Source: Thermoplasmata archaeon (lineage in GTDB: Archaea; Thermoplasmatota; Thermoplasmata; Thermoplasmatales; Thermoplasmataceae). Taken from it: a DNA stretch of 6,141 bases. This document shows, one piece after another, positions 1 through 5,899 of this stretch. A model generated the notes under the pieces. It saw only the letters and a program-made list of their open reading frames with translations. It did not search any database and was not told where the DNA came from. A program made the translations under genes and the position numbers. The stretch is taken from contig JAKAYN010000044.1 in NCBI GenBank assembly GCA_021826785.1, forward strand, positions 1-6,141, written 5' to 3'. How positions within the stretch are numbered: position 1 is the stretch's first letter; the number at the start of each line of letters is the position of its first letter.

Positions 1-895
1 TCTTGTCATGGCCCTTTACCTTTATGACTATTCTTATGCCGTTGCGGTCGCTCTCGTCCCTTATGTCCGATATATTTTCTATATCTCCTTTATTAACAAG
101 GTCCGCGACGTCCTGTATATACTGTGCCTTGTTTAAACCATATGGCAGGCTTTTTATAATTAATCTTTTCTCGTTTTTTTCTATGCTGCCACGGCATAGA
201 ACCTTGCCATGGCCCGTTGTATATATATCCAGTAAATCCTTGGTTCTGTATATAATACCGCCACCTGGAAAATCAGGGCCCTTGATAAATTTTAAAAGAT
301 CGTAAACACCTGAATCCGGATGATCTACCCTATATTTTATCGCGTCACAAACCTCGTTTATATTATGCGGCAGCATGTTTGTTGCCATGCCAACGGCTAT
401 GCCAGATGTGCCATTAATAAGCAACTGCGGTATCTTTGATGGAAAGTAAACAGGCTCGTTTAAGGAGCCGTCAAAGTTGGGCATGAACGGTACCGTTTCC
501 TTGTCAATGTCCTTTATCATTTCCTCAGAAATCCTTGCGAGCCTTGCCTCGGTGTACCTCATTGCGGCAGGCGAATCACCGTCTATTGACCCAAAATTTC
601 CCTGGCCATCAACAAGCGGATACCTTAATGAAAAATCCTGGGACATCCTTGCAAGGGCATCGTATATTGCAGAATCACCGTGTGGATGGTACTTACCCAT
701 GGTCTCTCCAACTATACGTGCTGACTTTTTGTACGGTTTATCATGGTTTAAATTTAATTCATACATTGAGTATATAATTCTTCTTTGAACAGGCTTTAAG
801 CCATCACGCACATCAGGTATTGCCCTGCTAACAATAACGCTCATTGCGTAATCAAGGTATGAATTTTTTATTTCCTCCTCAATAGGTCTCATCAT
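1..895 (-). CDS. gyrA: DNA gyrase subunit A, N-terminal part (cut by window edge)
   Basis: This is the breakage-reunion subunit of DNA gyrase, the type IIA topoisomerase that introduces negative supercoils using ATP hydrolysed by GyrB. Only the first 298 residues are present; the frame is open to the left edge. Visible landmarks are the N-terminal [28 protein letters not shown] block (residues about 12-39), the [12 protein letters not shown] segment (68-79), the catalytic Arg113-Tyr114 pair in [10 protein letters not shown], and the [12 protein letters not shown] block (162-173). Tyr114 corresponds to E. coli Tyr122 and forms the 5'-phosphotyrosine link to DNA. Ser75 and Asp79 match E. coli Ser83 and Asp87, so the quinolone-determining region has the sensitive-type residues. 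Two ATG codons stand in tandem (895-893 and 892-890). I chose the first because an AAGGTG site lies 7 bases upstream; the second is possible. It follows gyrB after 11 bases. The C-terminal DNA-wrapping domain, which separates GyrA from ParC, lies outside the window, so the gyrase call leans on the gyrB pairing and overall sequence. Confidence 0.96.
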   Translation of the reverse strand, partial: MMRPIEEEIKNSYLDYAMSVIVSRAIPDVRDGLKPVQRRIIYSMYELNLNHDKPYKKSARIVGETMGKYHPHGDSAIYDALARMSQDFSLRYPLVDGQGNFGSIDGDSPAAMRYTEARLARISEEMIKDIDKETVPFMPNFDGSLNEPVYFPSKIPQLLINGTSGIAVGMATNMLPHNINEVCDAIKYRVDHPDSGVYDLLKFIKGPDFPGGGIIYRTKDLLDIYTTGHGKVLCRGSIEKNEKRLIIKSLPYGLNKAQYIQDVADLVNKGDIENISDIRDESDRNGIRIVIKVKGHDK

Positions 896-902
896 CTTTA
901 AA

Positions 903-908
903 CACCTT
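903..908 (-). promoter_or_regulatory. Ribosome binding site of gyrA
   Basis: On the minus strand, AAGGTG overlaps the TAA stop of gyrB and ends 7 bases before the first gyrA ATG. It complements the CACCT core of the archaeal 16S rRNA 3' end. It supports the 895 start and suggests that gyrA translation is reinitiated or coupled after gyrB. Confidence 0.65.
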
Positions 909-2853
909 ATATATCAAGATTCCTTACAAACTTTGCATTTTCCTCAATAAACTTGCGCCTTGGCTCGACCTTTTCACCCATTAATATGTTAAAGAGCTCG
1001 TCTGCGTACATTGCATCCTCTATTGTTACCATGACTATGCGCCTTTTTTCAGGATTCATTGTTGTGTCCCATAACTGTTCAGGATTCATCTCACCAAGAC
1101 CCTTAAAACGCTGTATTGTTGCATTGCCTAGTTTCTTCAATATTTTATCCTTTTCATCGTCTGTGTAAACATAGTTTATATCCGTACCCTTCTGTATCCT
1201 ATATAGCGGCGGCTCTGCAAAGAATACGTGACCAGACTCTATTAATGGCCTCATGAACCTGTAAAAGAACGTTAATAAAAGGGTTCTTATATGGGCGCCA
1301 TCAACATCGGCATCTGTCATTATTATTATTTTATTGTATCTTAATTTTCTTTCATTAAAGTTTTCCTTTATGCCTGTGCCTATAGCCGTTATTAAATTCT
1401 TAATTTCCTCATTTGCAAGAACCTTGTTATCACCGGCTTTTTCCACATTAAGTATCTTTCCCCTCAGGGGAAGTATTGCCTGGAATTCCCTGTTTCTTGC
1501 CTGTTTTGCAGAACCACCTGCAGAATCACCCTCAACGATGTAAAGCTCTGTCCTTTCCGGGTCATCACTTGAGCAGTCTGCAAGCTTGCCAGGAAGCGTT
1601 GAGCCACCATTGCTCAGTGCTGATTTTCTCTTTATTAATTCCTTCTGGGTTTTGTTTGCCTCCCTTATCTCTGCAGAGAGTATCACACGTTTTGCTATAG
1701 CATCTGCGGTTACAGGATATGATTCGAAGTAAGATTTTAGATACATTTCAGTTGCGGATGCAACTATCGATTTAACCTCGCTGTTGCCAAGCTTTTCCTT
1801 TGTCTGACCTTCAAACTGTGGCCTCATTAATTTTATATGCACTGCGGCTACTAATCCATCCCTTGTATCATCACCTGTCACGTTTATTTTTGTTAAATTC
1901 TTTGACTTTATGTAATCTATAATTGCCCTTGATAGGCCTGTATAAAATCCAGTAACATGGGTTCCATCGTATATTGTTCTTATGTTGTTTGCAAAGCTCT
2001 CAACAATTCTTGAACTATCGGTAACATAGATAAATGCAAATTCAAGAATGTACCTCTGCACTTCATTGTGAACTGTCTTTTCTATTTCGGTTGAATAGTA
2101 AACTGGCTCACTGTAAACAGGATCCTTGTTTGATGATATGTATTTAACGAATTCTGAAAGCCCACCTGTGAAATGGTATGTTTGCTTTCTTGATGACCTT
2201 TCATCCTCAATTGTTATTGTAACCTGTGGATTTAAAAATGCAAGCTGCATACACCTGCTCGCTATTGTTTCATATGAAAAATCAATTGAATCCTTAAATA
2301 TCTCTGGGTCTGGATGGAATTTTATTATTGTGCCATGATTTGCAAGCTTAATCTTTACGTCATTTATCGTTGATGCCATTATATAATCAAGTTCCTCCAT
2401 CTTTGAAACTGGAAGGCCACGTTCAAATTTTTCGACGTATAATTTATTGCCCTTTTTAACTATGGCCTCAAGATAATCCGAAAGCGCATTTACAACGTGA
2501 ACACCAACACCGTGAAGCCCGCCTGTAACCTTATAAACATTTTTATCAAATTTTGCACCGCTGTGAAGTTCAGTTAAAACAATTTCAAGACCTGGCCTTT
2601 TATATTTTGGGTGAATATCCACTGGAATGCCACGGCCATCATCTTCAACGGAGATGCTGCCATCTTTATATATTATTATATATATATTTGAACAGAAACC
2701 TGCCATTGATTCATCTATGCTGTTGTCAATAACCTCGTAGACCATATGGTGAAGTCCCTCATCTGAAGTATTTCCTATGTACATTCCCGGGGTATGCCTT
2801 ACAGCCTTAAGTCCCTCAAGAATCTGTATCTGAGATGCGTTGTAATCATCCAT
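907..2853 (-). CDS. gyrB: DNA gyrase subunit B
   Basis: This is the ATPase subunit of DNA gyrase, 648 residues and complete. The GHKL ATPase domain (about 1-215) shows the catalytic Glu40, Asn44, Asp71 with the DDGRGIP turn (71-77), Lys101 and the glycine-rich lid GGLHGVG (111-117). The transducer domain (about 216-385) contains QTKEKLG (350-356), whose Gln350 and Lys352 match the ATP-contacting Gln335 and Lys337 of E. coli. The TOPRIM domain (about 435-550) has EGDSAGG (441-447, metal-binding Glu441), PLRGK (462-466) and the Asp514/Asp516/Asp518 triad in DADVDGAH. The tail carries [15 protein letters not shown] (581-595). It lacks the roughly 170-residue insertion of E. coli GyrB and so has the compact form of about 640 residues common in Gram-positive bacteria. 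The start fits well: the first residues already match the family, and a TATA-like box lies about 28-35 bases upstream, implying a leaderless transcript. It is first in the gyrB-gyrA operon. Bacterial-type gyrase in archaea is generally taken as an ancient transfer from bacteria. Confidence 0.98.
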   Translation of the reverse strand: MDDYNASQIQILEGLKAVRHTPGMYIGNTSDEGLHHMVYEVIDNSIDESMAGFCSNIYIIIYKDGSISVEDDGRGIPVDIHPKYKRPGLEIVLTELHSGAKFDKNVYKVTGGLHGVGVHVVNALSDYLEAIVKKGNKLYVEKFERGLPVSKMEELDYIMASTINDVKIKLANHGTIIKFHPDPEIFKDSIDFSYETIASRCMQLAFLNPQVTITIEDERSSRKQTYHFTGGLSEFVKYISSNKDPVYSEPVYYSTEIEKTVHNEVQRYILEFAFIYVTDSSRIVESFANNIRTIYDGTHVTGFYTGLSRAIIDYIKSKNLTKINVTGDDTRDGLVAAVHIKLMRPQFEGQTKEKLGNSEVKSIVASATEMYLKSYFESYPVTADAIAKRVILSAEIREANKTQKELIKRKSALSNGGSTLPGKLADCSSDDPERTELYIVEGDSAGGSAKQARNREFQAILPLRGKILNVEKAGDNKVLANEEIKNLITAIGTGIKENFNERKLRYNKIIIMTDADVDGAHIRTLLLTFFYRFMRPLIESGHVFFAEPPLYRIQKGTDINYVYTDDEKDKILKKLGNATIQRFKGLGEMNPEQLWDTTMNPEKRRIVMVTIEDAMYADELFNILMGEKVEPRRKFIEENAKFVRNLDI

Positions 2854-2880
2854 ATAAATCTATACAATATTACCTAAGAC

Positions 2881-2888
2881 TTAATAAC
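2881..2888 (-). promoter_or_regulatory. Putative TATA box of gyrB
   Basis: On the minus strand the sequence GTTATTAA lies 28-35 bases upstream of the gyrB ATG, the spacing expected for an archaeal TATA box serving a transcript that begins at or just before the start codon. No Shine-Dalgarno site lies between box and ATG, in line with leaderless initiation. The match to the TATA consensus is only fair, and the surroundings are AT-rich. Confidence 0.45.
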
Positions 2889-2893
2889 CTTTG

Positions 2894-2907
2894 CATGAAA
2901 AATCATG
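2894..2907 (-). promoter_or_regulatory. Palindrome CATGA-N4-TCATG upstream of the gyrB promoter
   Basis: A 5-base inverted repeat, CATGA and TCATG, is separated by four A:T pairs. It lies 5 bases upstream of the putative gyrB TATA box, where an archaeal regulator or activator could bind beside the TFB contact site. A near-identical palindrome with a 3-base spacer lies at the same place relative to the asnS promoter. It also falls 33-46 bases after the hemE stop, so a weak hairpin in the hemE 3' end is the alternative reading. A binding role is inference. Confidence 0.4.
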
Positions 2908-2939
2908 ATATAATCTAATTTTAATACAAATATTCTGTC

Positions 2940-3935
2940 TTAATGTTTAAAATTATGTACAAAATTGACTATCTGTTTAAGATTTTCCACTGGTGTATCT
3001 GGTATGACACCATGTCCTAGGTTAAATATGTAATTTTCAACGCCGGCAGATTTTATTATGTCGGACGATTCACTCAATGCAGCCTTCAAATTATAGGCTG
3101 CGACGTAAGGATCGAGATTGCCTTGAAGGCCTTTATCGTTTACCATTGATCTTGCTAAACTCATGTCAAGACGCCAGTCAACGCTTATGTAATCAACATT
3201 TAACCCTGATATTTTTTCTATTATTGATGATGTGCCAGTGCTGAAGTATATAACGGGAACATTAATTTCTGATATAATATCCTCTATGTGCTCCTTTACA
3301 TATTTTTCATATGTATATGGCGATATATATCCAAGCCAGCTGTCAAAGATTTGTATTGCATCAACTCCAGCTTTTATCTGTAATTTTATGTATTTTATGA
3401 TCATATCCTTTACAATATTTATATAATTATTGATGTTTTCATCAGATAGTAATACTTTTTTTGTCATTCCAAGATTGTTATCAGGCCCCTCTGCAATTAT
3501 ATATGATAACACGGTTATTAAACCGCCTGAAAAGCCAATTAATGGAAATTTATATTTATCCTTAAAAATTTTTATAGCATCATATATTTTATAATTAAAA
3601 TTTGCCTCGTCAAAGTATATTATACCGTTCATATCGTGATTTTTTATATAGCCGTTGATAATTCTTGGACCTCCGGGCATAAACTCTATTTTATACCCAA
3701 GGGCCTCAAGTGGTATTGTAATATCTGAAAATATTATTGCAGCATCAACACCAAGTATTCTAACAGGGTCATATGTTATCTCCGCAACAAGGCCAGGATC
3801 CATGCAGACCTCATTTATTGTTCTTTTCCCCTTTTTTTCATTGTATTCCTTTAGATAACGACCGGCCTGCCGCATGAACCATACAGGTATTTCGTCTGAA
3901 GAACCATTTTTTAACATTGATAAAAATCTATTCAT
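2940..3935 (-). CDS. hemE: Uroporphyrinogen decarboxylase
   Basis: This cytosolic enzyme removes four acetate carboxyls from uroporphyrinogen III to give coproporphyrinogen III, the classical route to haem. It has 331 residues, about 20 fewer than the E. coli protein. Family landmarks are [15 protein letters not shown] (17-31; Arg22 and Arg26 are the substrate-binding pair), the catalytic Asp71 in IIFSDI, the PGGPR loop (87-91), PLIGFSGG (131-138), Tyr145, the IFDSWLG segment (196-202, Ser199), QGNLDP (271-276) and FNLGHG (304-309, His308). The segment after GFSGG reads LITVLSY, where most relatives have PWTL or PFTL, a departure next to the pocket. The ATG overlaps the asnS stop in ATGA, so translation is probably coupled, with a weak AAGGA site upstream. 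The middle of the gene is very AT-rich (about 24% GC by hand count over 3361-3600). Related corrinoid methyltransferases share the fold, but the RQAGRY and Asp71 motifs favour true HemE. Confidence 0.95.
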   Translation of the reverse strand: MNRFLSMLKNGSSDEIPVWFMRQAGRYLKEYNEKKGKRTINEVCMDPGLVAEITYDPVRILGVDAAIIFSDITIPLEALGYKIEFMPGGPRIINGYIKNHDMNGIIYFDEANFNYKIYDAIKIFKDKYKFPLIGFSGGLITVLSYIIAEGPDNNLGMTKKVLLSDENINNYINIVKDMIIKYIKLQIKAGVDAIQIFDSWLGYISPYTYEKYVKEHIEDIISEINVPVIYFSTGTSSIIEKISGLNVDYISVDWRLDMSLARSMVNDKGLQGNLDPYVAAYNLKAALSESSDIIKSAGVENYIFNLGHGVIPDTPVENLKQIVNFVHNFKH

Positions 3936-5218
3936 GGTTTTATCCTTCTTACGGTTCTTGGATACGGTATTGCATCCCTTATGTTATTTAAGTTGCATAT
4001 CCAGTTAACTAAACGATCAAGACCAAGGCCGAAACCACTGTGTGGCACACTGCCATATTTTCTAAGGTCTATGTACCAGTAATAATCTTCTTCCGGTAAT
4101 CCATACTTTTGCATCCTTTCAAGCAACTGGTCGAGTTTCCATATCCTCTCACCACCACCAATGATCTCGCCATAGCCCTCAGGCGCAAGGAGATCATGGC
4201 ATAGAATCTCACCTGGATTCTCAGGATCCGGAAGATGATAAAATGTTTTTAATTCCTCTGGATAGTTTGTAACAAACAGTGGTTTATCGTAATGTATCAT
4301 AATATTATATTCCTCGTCGGCACCGAGATCATCTCCATATTTTAAATTCATGCCGAATTCTTTTGATTTTTGTATTAAATCACGGTATTTTATCCTTGGA
4401 AAGGGTGCCTTTATGTTTTCAAGTTTTGATATATCCCTGTTTATTAACTTTAAATCCTTTTCGTTGTTTTCCAGAACCTCTGAAATTATATACTCTATCA
4501 TCTTTTCCTCAACCTGCATCATGTCTTCATTGTGCAACCATGCAGCCTCACCTTCAGCATGCCAGTACTCTGATAAATGCCTGCGTGTTCTCGATTTTTC
4601 AGCCCTAAAACTCGGTGCTATGGTAAATACCTTCTCAAGGCTGTATATCATGGTTTCTAAATAAAACTGTGAGCTCTGTGTTAAATAAACATCATCATCA
4701 AAGAATTTAAGTTTAAATAATGTGGCACCGCCCTCTGTTGCGGTTGAAACCATCATTGGGCCTTGGACCTGGTAATAACCGTTCTTATAAAAAAAATCTG
4801 AAAATGCCTTAAAAACTGTTGACCTTATTTTTAATATGGATGTGAACTCCCTGCTTCTGATCCATAGATGCCTGTTGTCAAGAAGAAATTCTTCGCTCTT
4901 ATCCTTTGTTATTGGAAAGAATTCGTTTCTCTGATATATCTTAAAATCATTTATTTGTATTTCATAGCCTGTTACCGCACGGTCATCCTTTTTTATCTTA
5001 CCGGTAACCTCAAGGCTGCTTTCAACTGTTAATGATGATATATCATTGTATCTATCACCAAGATTAACAGATGATGCGACACACTGAACAATGTCTGTTG
5101 AATCCCTTATAATAATGAACGTTATTTTCCCAGAGCTCCTTATTCTGTAAACCCATCCATGCACGGTTACAGTTTTCCCTATGAAATCATCATTAAGTAT
5201 GCTTTCTATGCTTTCCAT
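3932..5218 (-). CDS. asnS: Asparaginyl-tRNA synthetase
   Basis: This class IIb aminoacyl-tRNA synthetase charges tRNA-Asn with asparagine in the cytosol; it has 428 residues. An OB-fold anticodon-binding domain (about 14-97) starts with [17 protein letters not shown]. The catalytic domain shows motif 1 ending at Gly153-Pro154, the QSSQFYLE segment (181-188), motif 2 [15 protein letters not shown] (204-218, Arg205) and motif 3 GFGLGLDR (395-402, Arg402). [20 protein letters not shown] (379-389) and the ending [13 protein letters not shown] point to AsnRS and not AspRS. From memory of the families, the C-terminal third resembles eukaryotic cytosolic AsnRS more than the E. coli enzyme. The start at 5218 puts the OB-fold at the usual distance and sits about 23-30 bases after a good TATA box, so the mRNA is probably leaderless. 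It is first in a two-gene unit with hemE, joined by a 4-base overlap. AsnRS is absent from many archaea, which amidate Asp-tRNA-Asn instead; its presence implies direct asparaginylation here. Confidence 0.95.
   Translation of the reverse strand: MESIESILNDDFIGKTVTVHGWVYRIRSSGKITFIIIRDSTDIVQCVASSVNLGDRYNDISSLTVESSLEVTGKIKKDDRAVTGYEIQINDFKIYQRNEFFPITKDKSEEFLLDNRHLWIRSREFTSILKIRSTVFKAFSDFFYKNGYYQVQGPMMVSTATEGGATLFKLKFFDDDVYLTQSSQFYLETMIYSLEKVFTIAPSFRAEKSRTRRHLSEYWHAEGEAAWLHNEDMMQVEEKMIEYIISEVLENNEKDLKLINRDISKLENIKAPFPRIKYRDLIQKSKEFGMNLKYGDDLGADEEYNIMIHYDKPLFVTNYPEELKTFYHLPDPENPGEILCHDLLAPEGYGEIIGGGERIWKLDQLLERMQKYGLPEEDYYWYIDLRKYGSVPHSGFGLGLDRLVNWICNLNNIRDAIPYPRTVRRIKP
3943..3947 (-). promoter_or_regulatory. 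Weak ribosome binding site of hemE
   Basis: AAGGA on the minus strand ends 7 bases before the hemE ATG and lies inside the last codons of asnS. The match to the archaeal anti-Shine-Dalgarno is short, so hemE translation probably also depends on ribosomes arriving from asnS through the ATGA overlap. Confidence 0.4.
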
Positions 5219-5240
5219 TTGTTCAATATATCACATGAAT

Positions 5241-5248
5241 ATATTTAT
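5241..5248 (-). promoter_or_regulatory. TATA box of asnS
   Basis: ATAAATAT on the minus strand lies 23-30 bases upstream of the asnS ATG, preceded by purine-rich GGATAAG that could serve as a BRE. The spacing places transcription initiation at the start codon, and no Shine-Dalgarno site is visible, so a leaderless asnS-hemE mRNA is predicted. Confidence 0.6.
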
Positions 5249-5254
5249 CTTATC

Positions 5255-5267
5255 CATGAAAATCATG
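5255..5267. promoter_or_regulatory. Palindrome CATGA-AAA-TCATG between divergent promoters
   Basis: A perfect 5-base inverted repeat with a 3-base spacer. It begins 6 bases upstream of the asnS TATA box and ends 3 bases before a plus-strand TATAAAG, so one bound protein could affect both asnS-hemE and the divergent gene. A further single CATGA half lies at 5234-5238. The same palindrome with a 4-base spacer lies upstream of gyrB. Function as an operator is inference. Confidence 0.45.
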
Positions 5268-5270
5268 AAA

Positions 5271-5277
5271 TATAAAG
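5271..5277 (+). promoter_or_regulatory. Putative TATA box of the divergent plus-strand gene
   Basis: TATAAAG lies about 26 bases upstream of position 5300, where transcription would begin. This makes the ATG at 5308 nearly leaderless and puts the earlier ATG at 5293 upstream of the expected transcript start. A second AT-rich candidate on this strand at about 5245-5253 would instead allow the 5293 start. Confidence 0.4.
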
Positions 5278-5307
5278 AAAACATACTTAATTATGGTCTT
5301 CTGTGTT

Positions 5308-5643
5308 ATGTATAATATAAAAATGAAGGAGAAGCATCCATCGACAATTTGCGTGCTCTTATCAAAATTTGAGGACTCATTAAAGTCAATGATTGATGTT
5401 GTTACATCACCACTGGTCGATGAGAGCCTTGAGGAATTTATAGAGGAATATGCAAGAACCGATGAAATTATGCCAGAGGATAAAACCATAGGTTTTATAA
5501 TAATTAATAAGGACAAAAAGGTTATTTCAATAACATTTACACAGAACATGGGCATAAACAAAAAAAATGTCGAGGATATCATAAAAAAATATGAGGAACT
5601 TGGATATAAAGCAGAAATAGAATACGCAAACACACCATTTTAA
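5308..5643 (+). CDS. Hypothetical protein, about 111 residues, divergent from asnS
   Basis: I do not recognise this family. The protein is small, charged and soluble, with no signal peptide or membrane segment. Predicted structure by eye is an N-terminal helix region (STICVLLSKFEDSLKSMIDVV), an acidic helix (DESLEEFIEEYARTDE), a beta hairpin (TIGFIIINKDKKVISITFTQN), a Lys/Glu helix (KKNVEDIIKKYEELGY) and a final strand (KAEIEYAN). The last part is a compact beta-beta-alpha-beta unit. The frame is open from an ATG at 5293, with further ATGs at 5308 and 5323. None has a Shine-Dalgarno site. I chose 5308 because of the TATAAAG at 5271-5277; 5323 (starting MKEKHPST) is about as likely. The opposite strand is also open here, but its product is Ser/Phe-rich with no family features, so this frame is the real one. 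It is the only plus-strand gene in the window and shares a promoter region with asnS. Its stop overlaps the stop of the next gene. Confidence 0.75.
   Translation: MYNIKMKEKHPSTICVLLSKFEDSLKSMIDVVTSPLVDESLEEFIEEYARTDEIMPEDKTIGFIIINKDKKVISITFTQNMGINKKNVEDIIKKYEELGYKAEIEYANTPF
5560..5567 (-). terminator. Possible oligo-T terminator of the nuoN-side operon
   Basis: A run of eight T on the minus strand (A8 on plus) lies 73-80 bases past the stop of the 5640-5888 gene, followed by a T7 run at 5583-5589 that is nearer to that stop. Archaeal transcription ends at oligo-T tracts without a hairpin, so the nuoN-side transcript could end here, within the opposed gene. The runs also encode Lys-Lys-Asn and Lys-Lys in that gene, so they may be coincidental. 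Confidence 0.25.
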
Positions 5644-5888
5644 TACATTGTTAAATTATACTCCTTATCCTTTTCCGTGTATGATCTAAATGAGTTTATT
5701 CCAAGTATATCTGATATCCTTTTCATCTCATTTACATATGATTTATCATAGGCCTCACGGCCCAGCTTTAATCTTTTTAAGTCATCATCGTAAATTACAA
5801 CCTCGCCGTGCTTTAAAAGGCAATGTATGCACTCGGCAGCACTTATTTCATCATCCTTTAAATCTGCAAAACATTCCTCAATACCCAT
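5640..5888 (-). CDS. Hypothetical protein, 82 residues, downstream of nuoN
   Basis: I do not recognise this protein. It is small, acidic and soluble, with no membrane segment, so it is unlikely to be an integral Complex I subunit. It is mostly helical by eye: an acidic N-terminus with Cys6, a helix AAECIHCLLKHGE (17-29) with a CxxC pair (Cys20, Cys23) flanked by His22 and His27, a short strand VVIYDDD, then basic and mixed helices (LKRLKLGREAYDKSYVNEMKRISDILG) and a polar tail. One CxxC plus nearby His could bind a metal or form a disulfide, but a single pair is weak evidence. The start is firm: GAGGTG lies 5 bases before the ATG and overlaps the nuoN stop. With only 9 bases between the genes it must be cotranscribed with nuoN. 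The winged-helix-like helix-strand pattern is also compatible with a small DNA-binding protein. Its role in assembling or regulating the respiratory complex is only suggested by position. Confidence 0.82.
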   Translation of the reverse strand: MGIEECFADLKDDEISAAECIHCLLKHGEVVIYDDDLKRLKLGREAYDKSYVNEMKRISDILGINSFRSYTEKDKEYNLTMY

Positions 5889-5893
5889 AATAC

Positions 5894-5899
5894 CACCTC
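5894..5899 (-). promoter_or_regulatory. Strong ribosome binding site, overlapping the nuoN stop
   Basis: GAGGTG on the minus strand shares bases with the TGA stop of nuoN (5898-5900) and ends 5 bases before the ATG at 5888. It is the best Shine-Dalgarno match in the window, fixes the start of the small gene and couples it to nuoN. Confidence 0.8.

Noticed and set aside
477..788. Plus-strand frame with hydrophobic stretches opposite gyrA
   Set aside because: The minus strand encodes the conserved gyrase breakage-reunion domain throughout this stretch, and the plus frame has no start signal.
2665..2689. A 25-base tract of only A and T, possible promoter or unwinding element
   Set aside because: It lies inside gyrB and encodes an Ile/Tyr-rich strand of the ATPase domain in keeping with the family, so coding use of ATA and TAT explains it.
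2894..2907. Palindrome read as a hairpin terminator for hemE
   Set aside because: The stem has only five pairs, no T-run follows it, and the second copy lies between divergent starts where no transcript ends. A promoter-linked role fits both copies better.
2854..2939. Possible small gene or RNA in the gap between hemE and gyrB
   Set aside because: The gap is 86 bases, AT-rich, and is accounted for by promoter elements. I see no tRNA-like fold, conserved motif or usable open frame.
5250..5633. Open frame on the minus strand opposite the plus-strand hypothetical gene
   Set aside because: Its product is Ser/Phe/Ile-rich with no family-like blocks and lacks a ribosome binding site. It reads as the antisense shadow of the charged, helix-patterned plus-strand protein.
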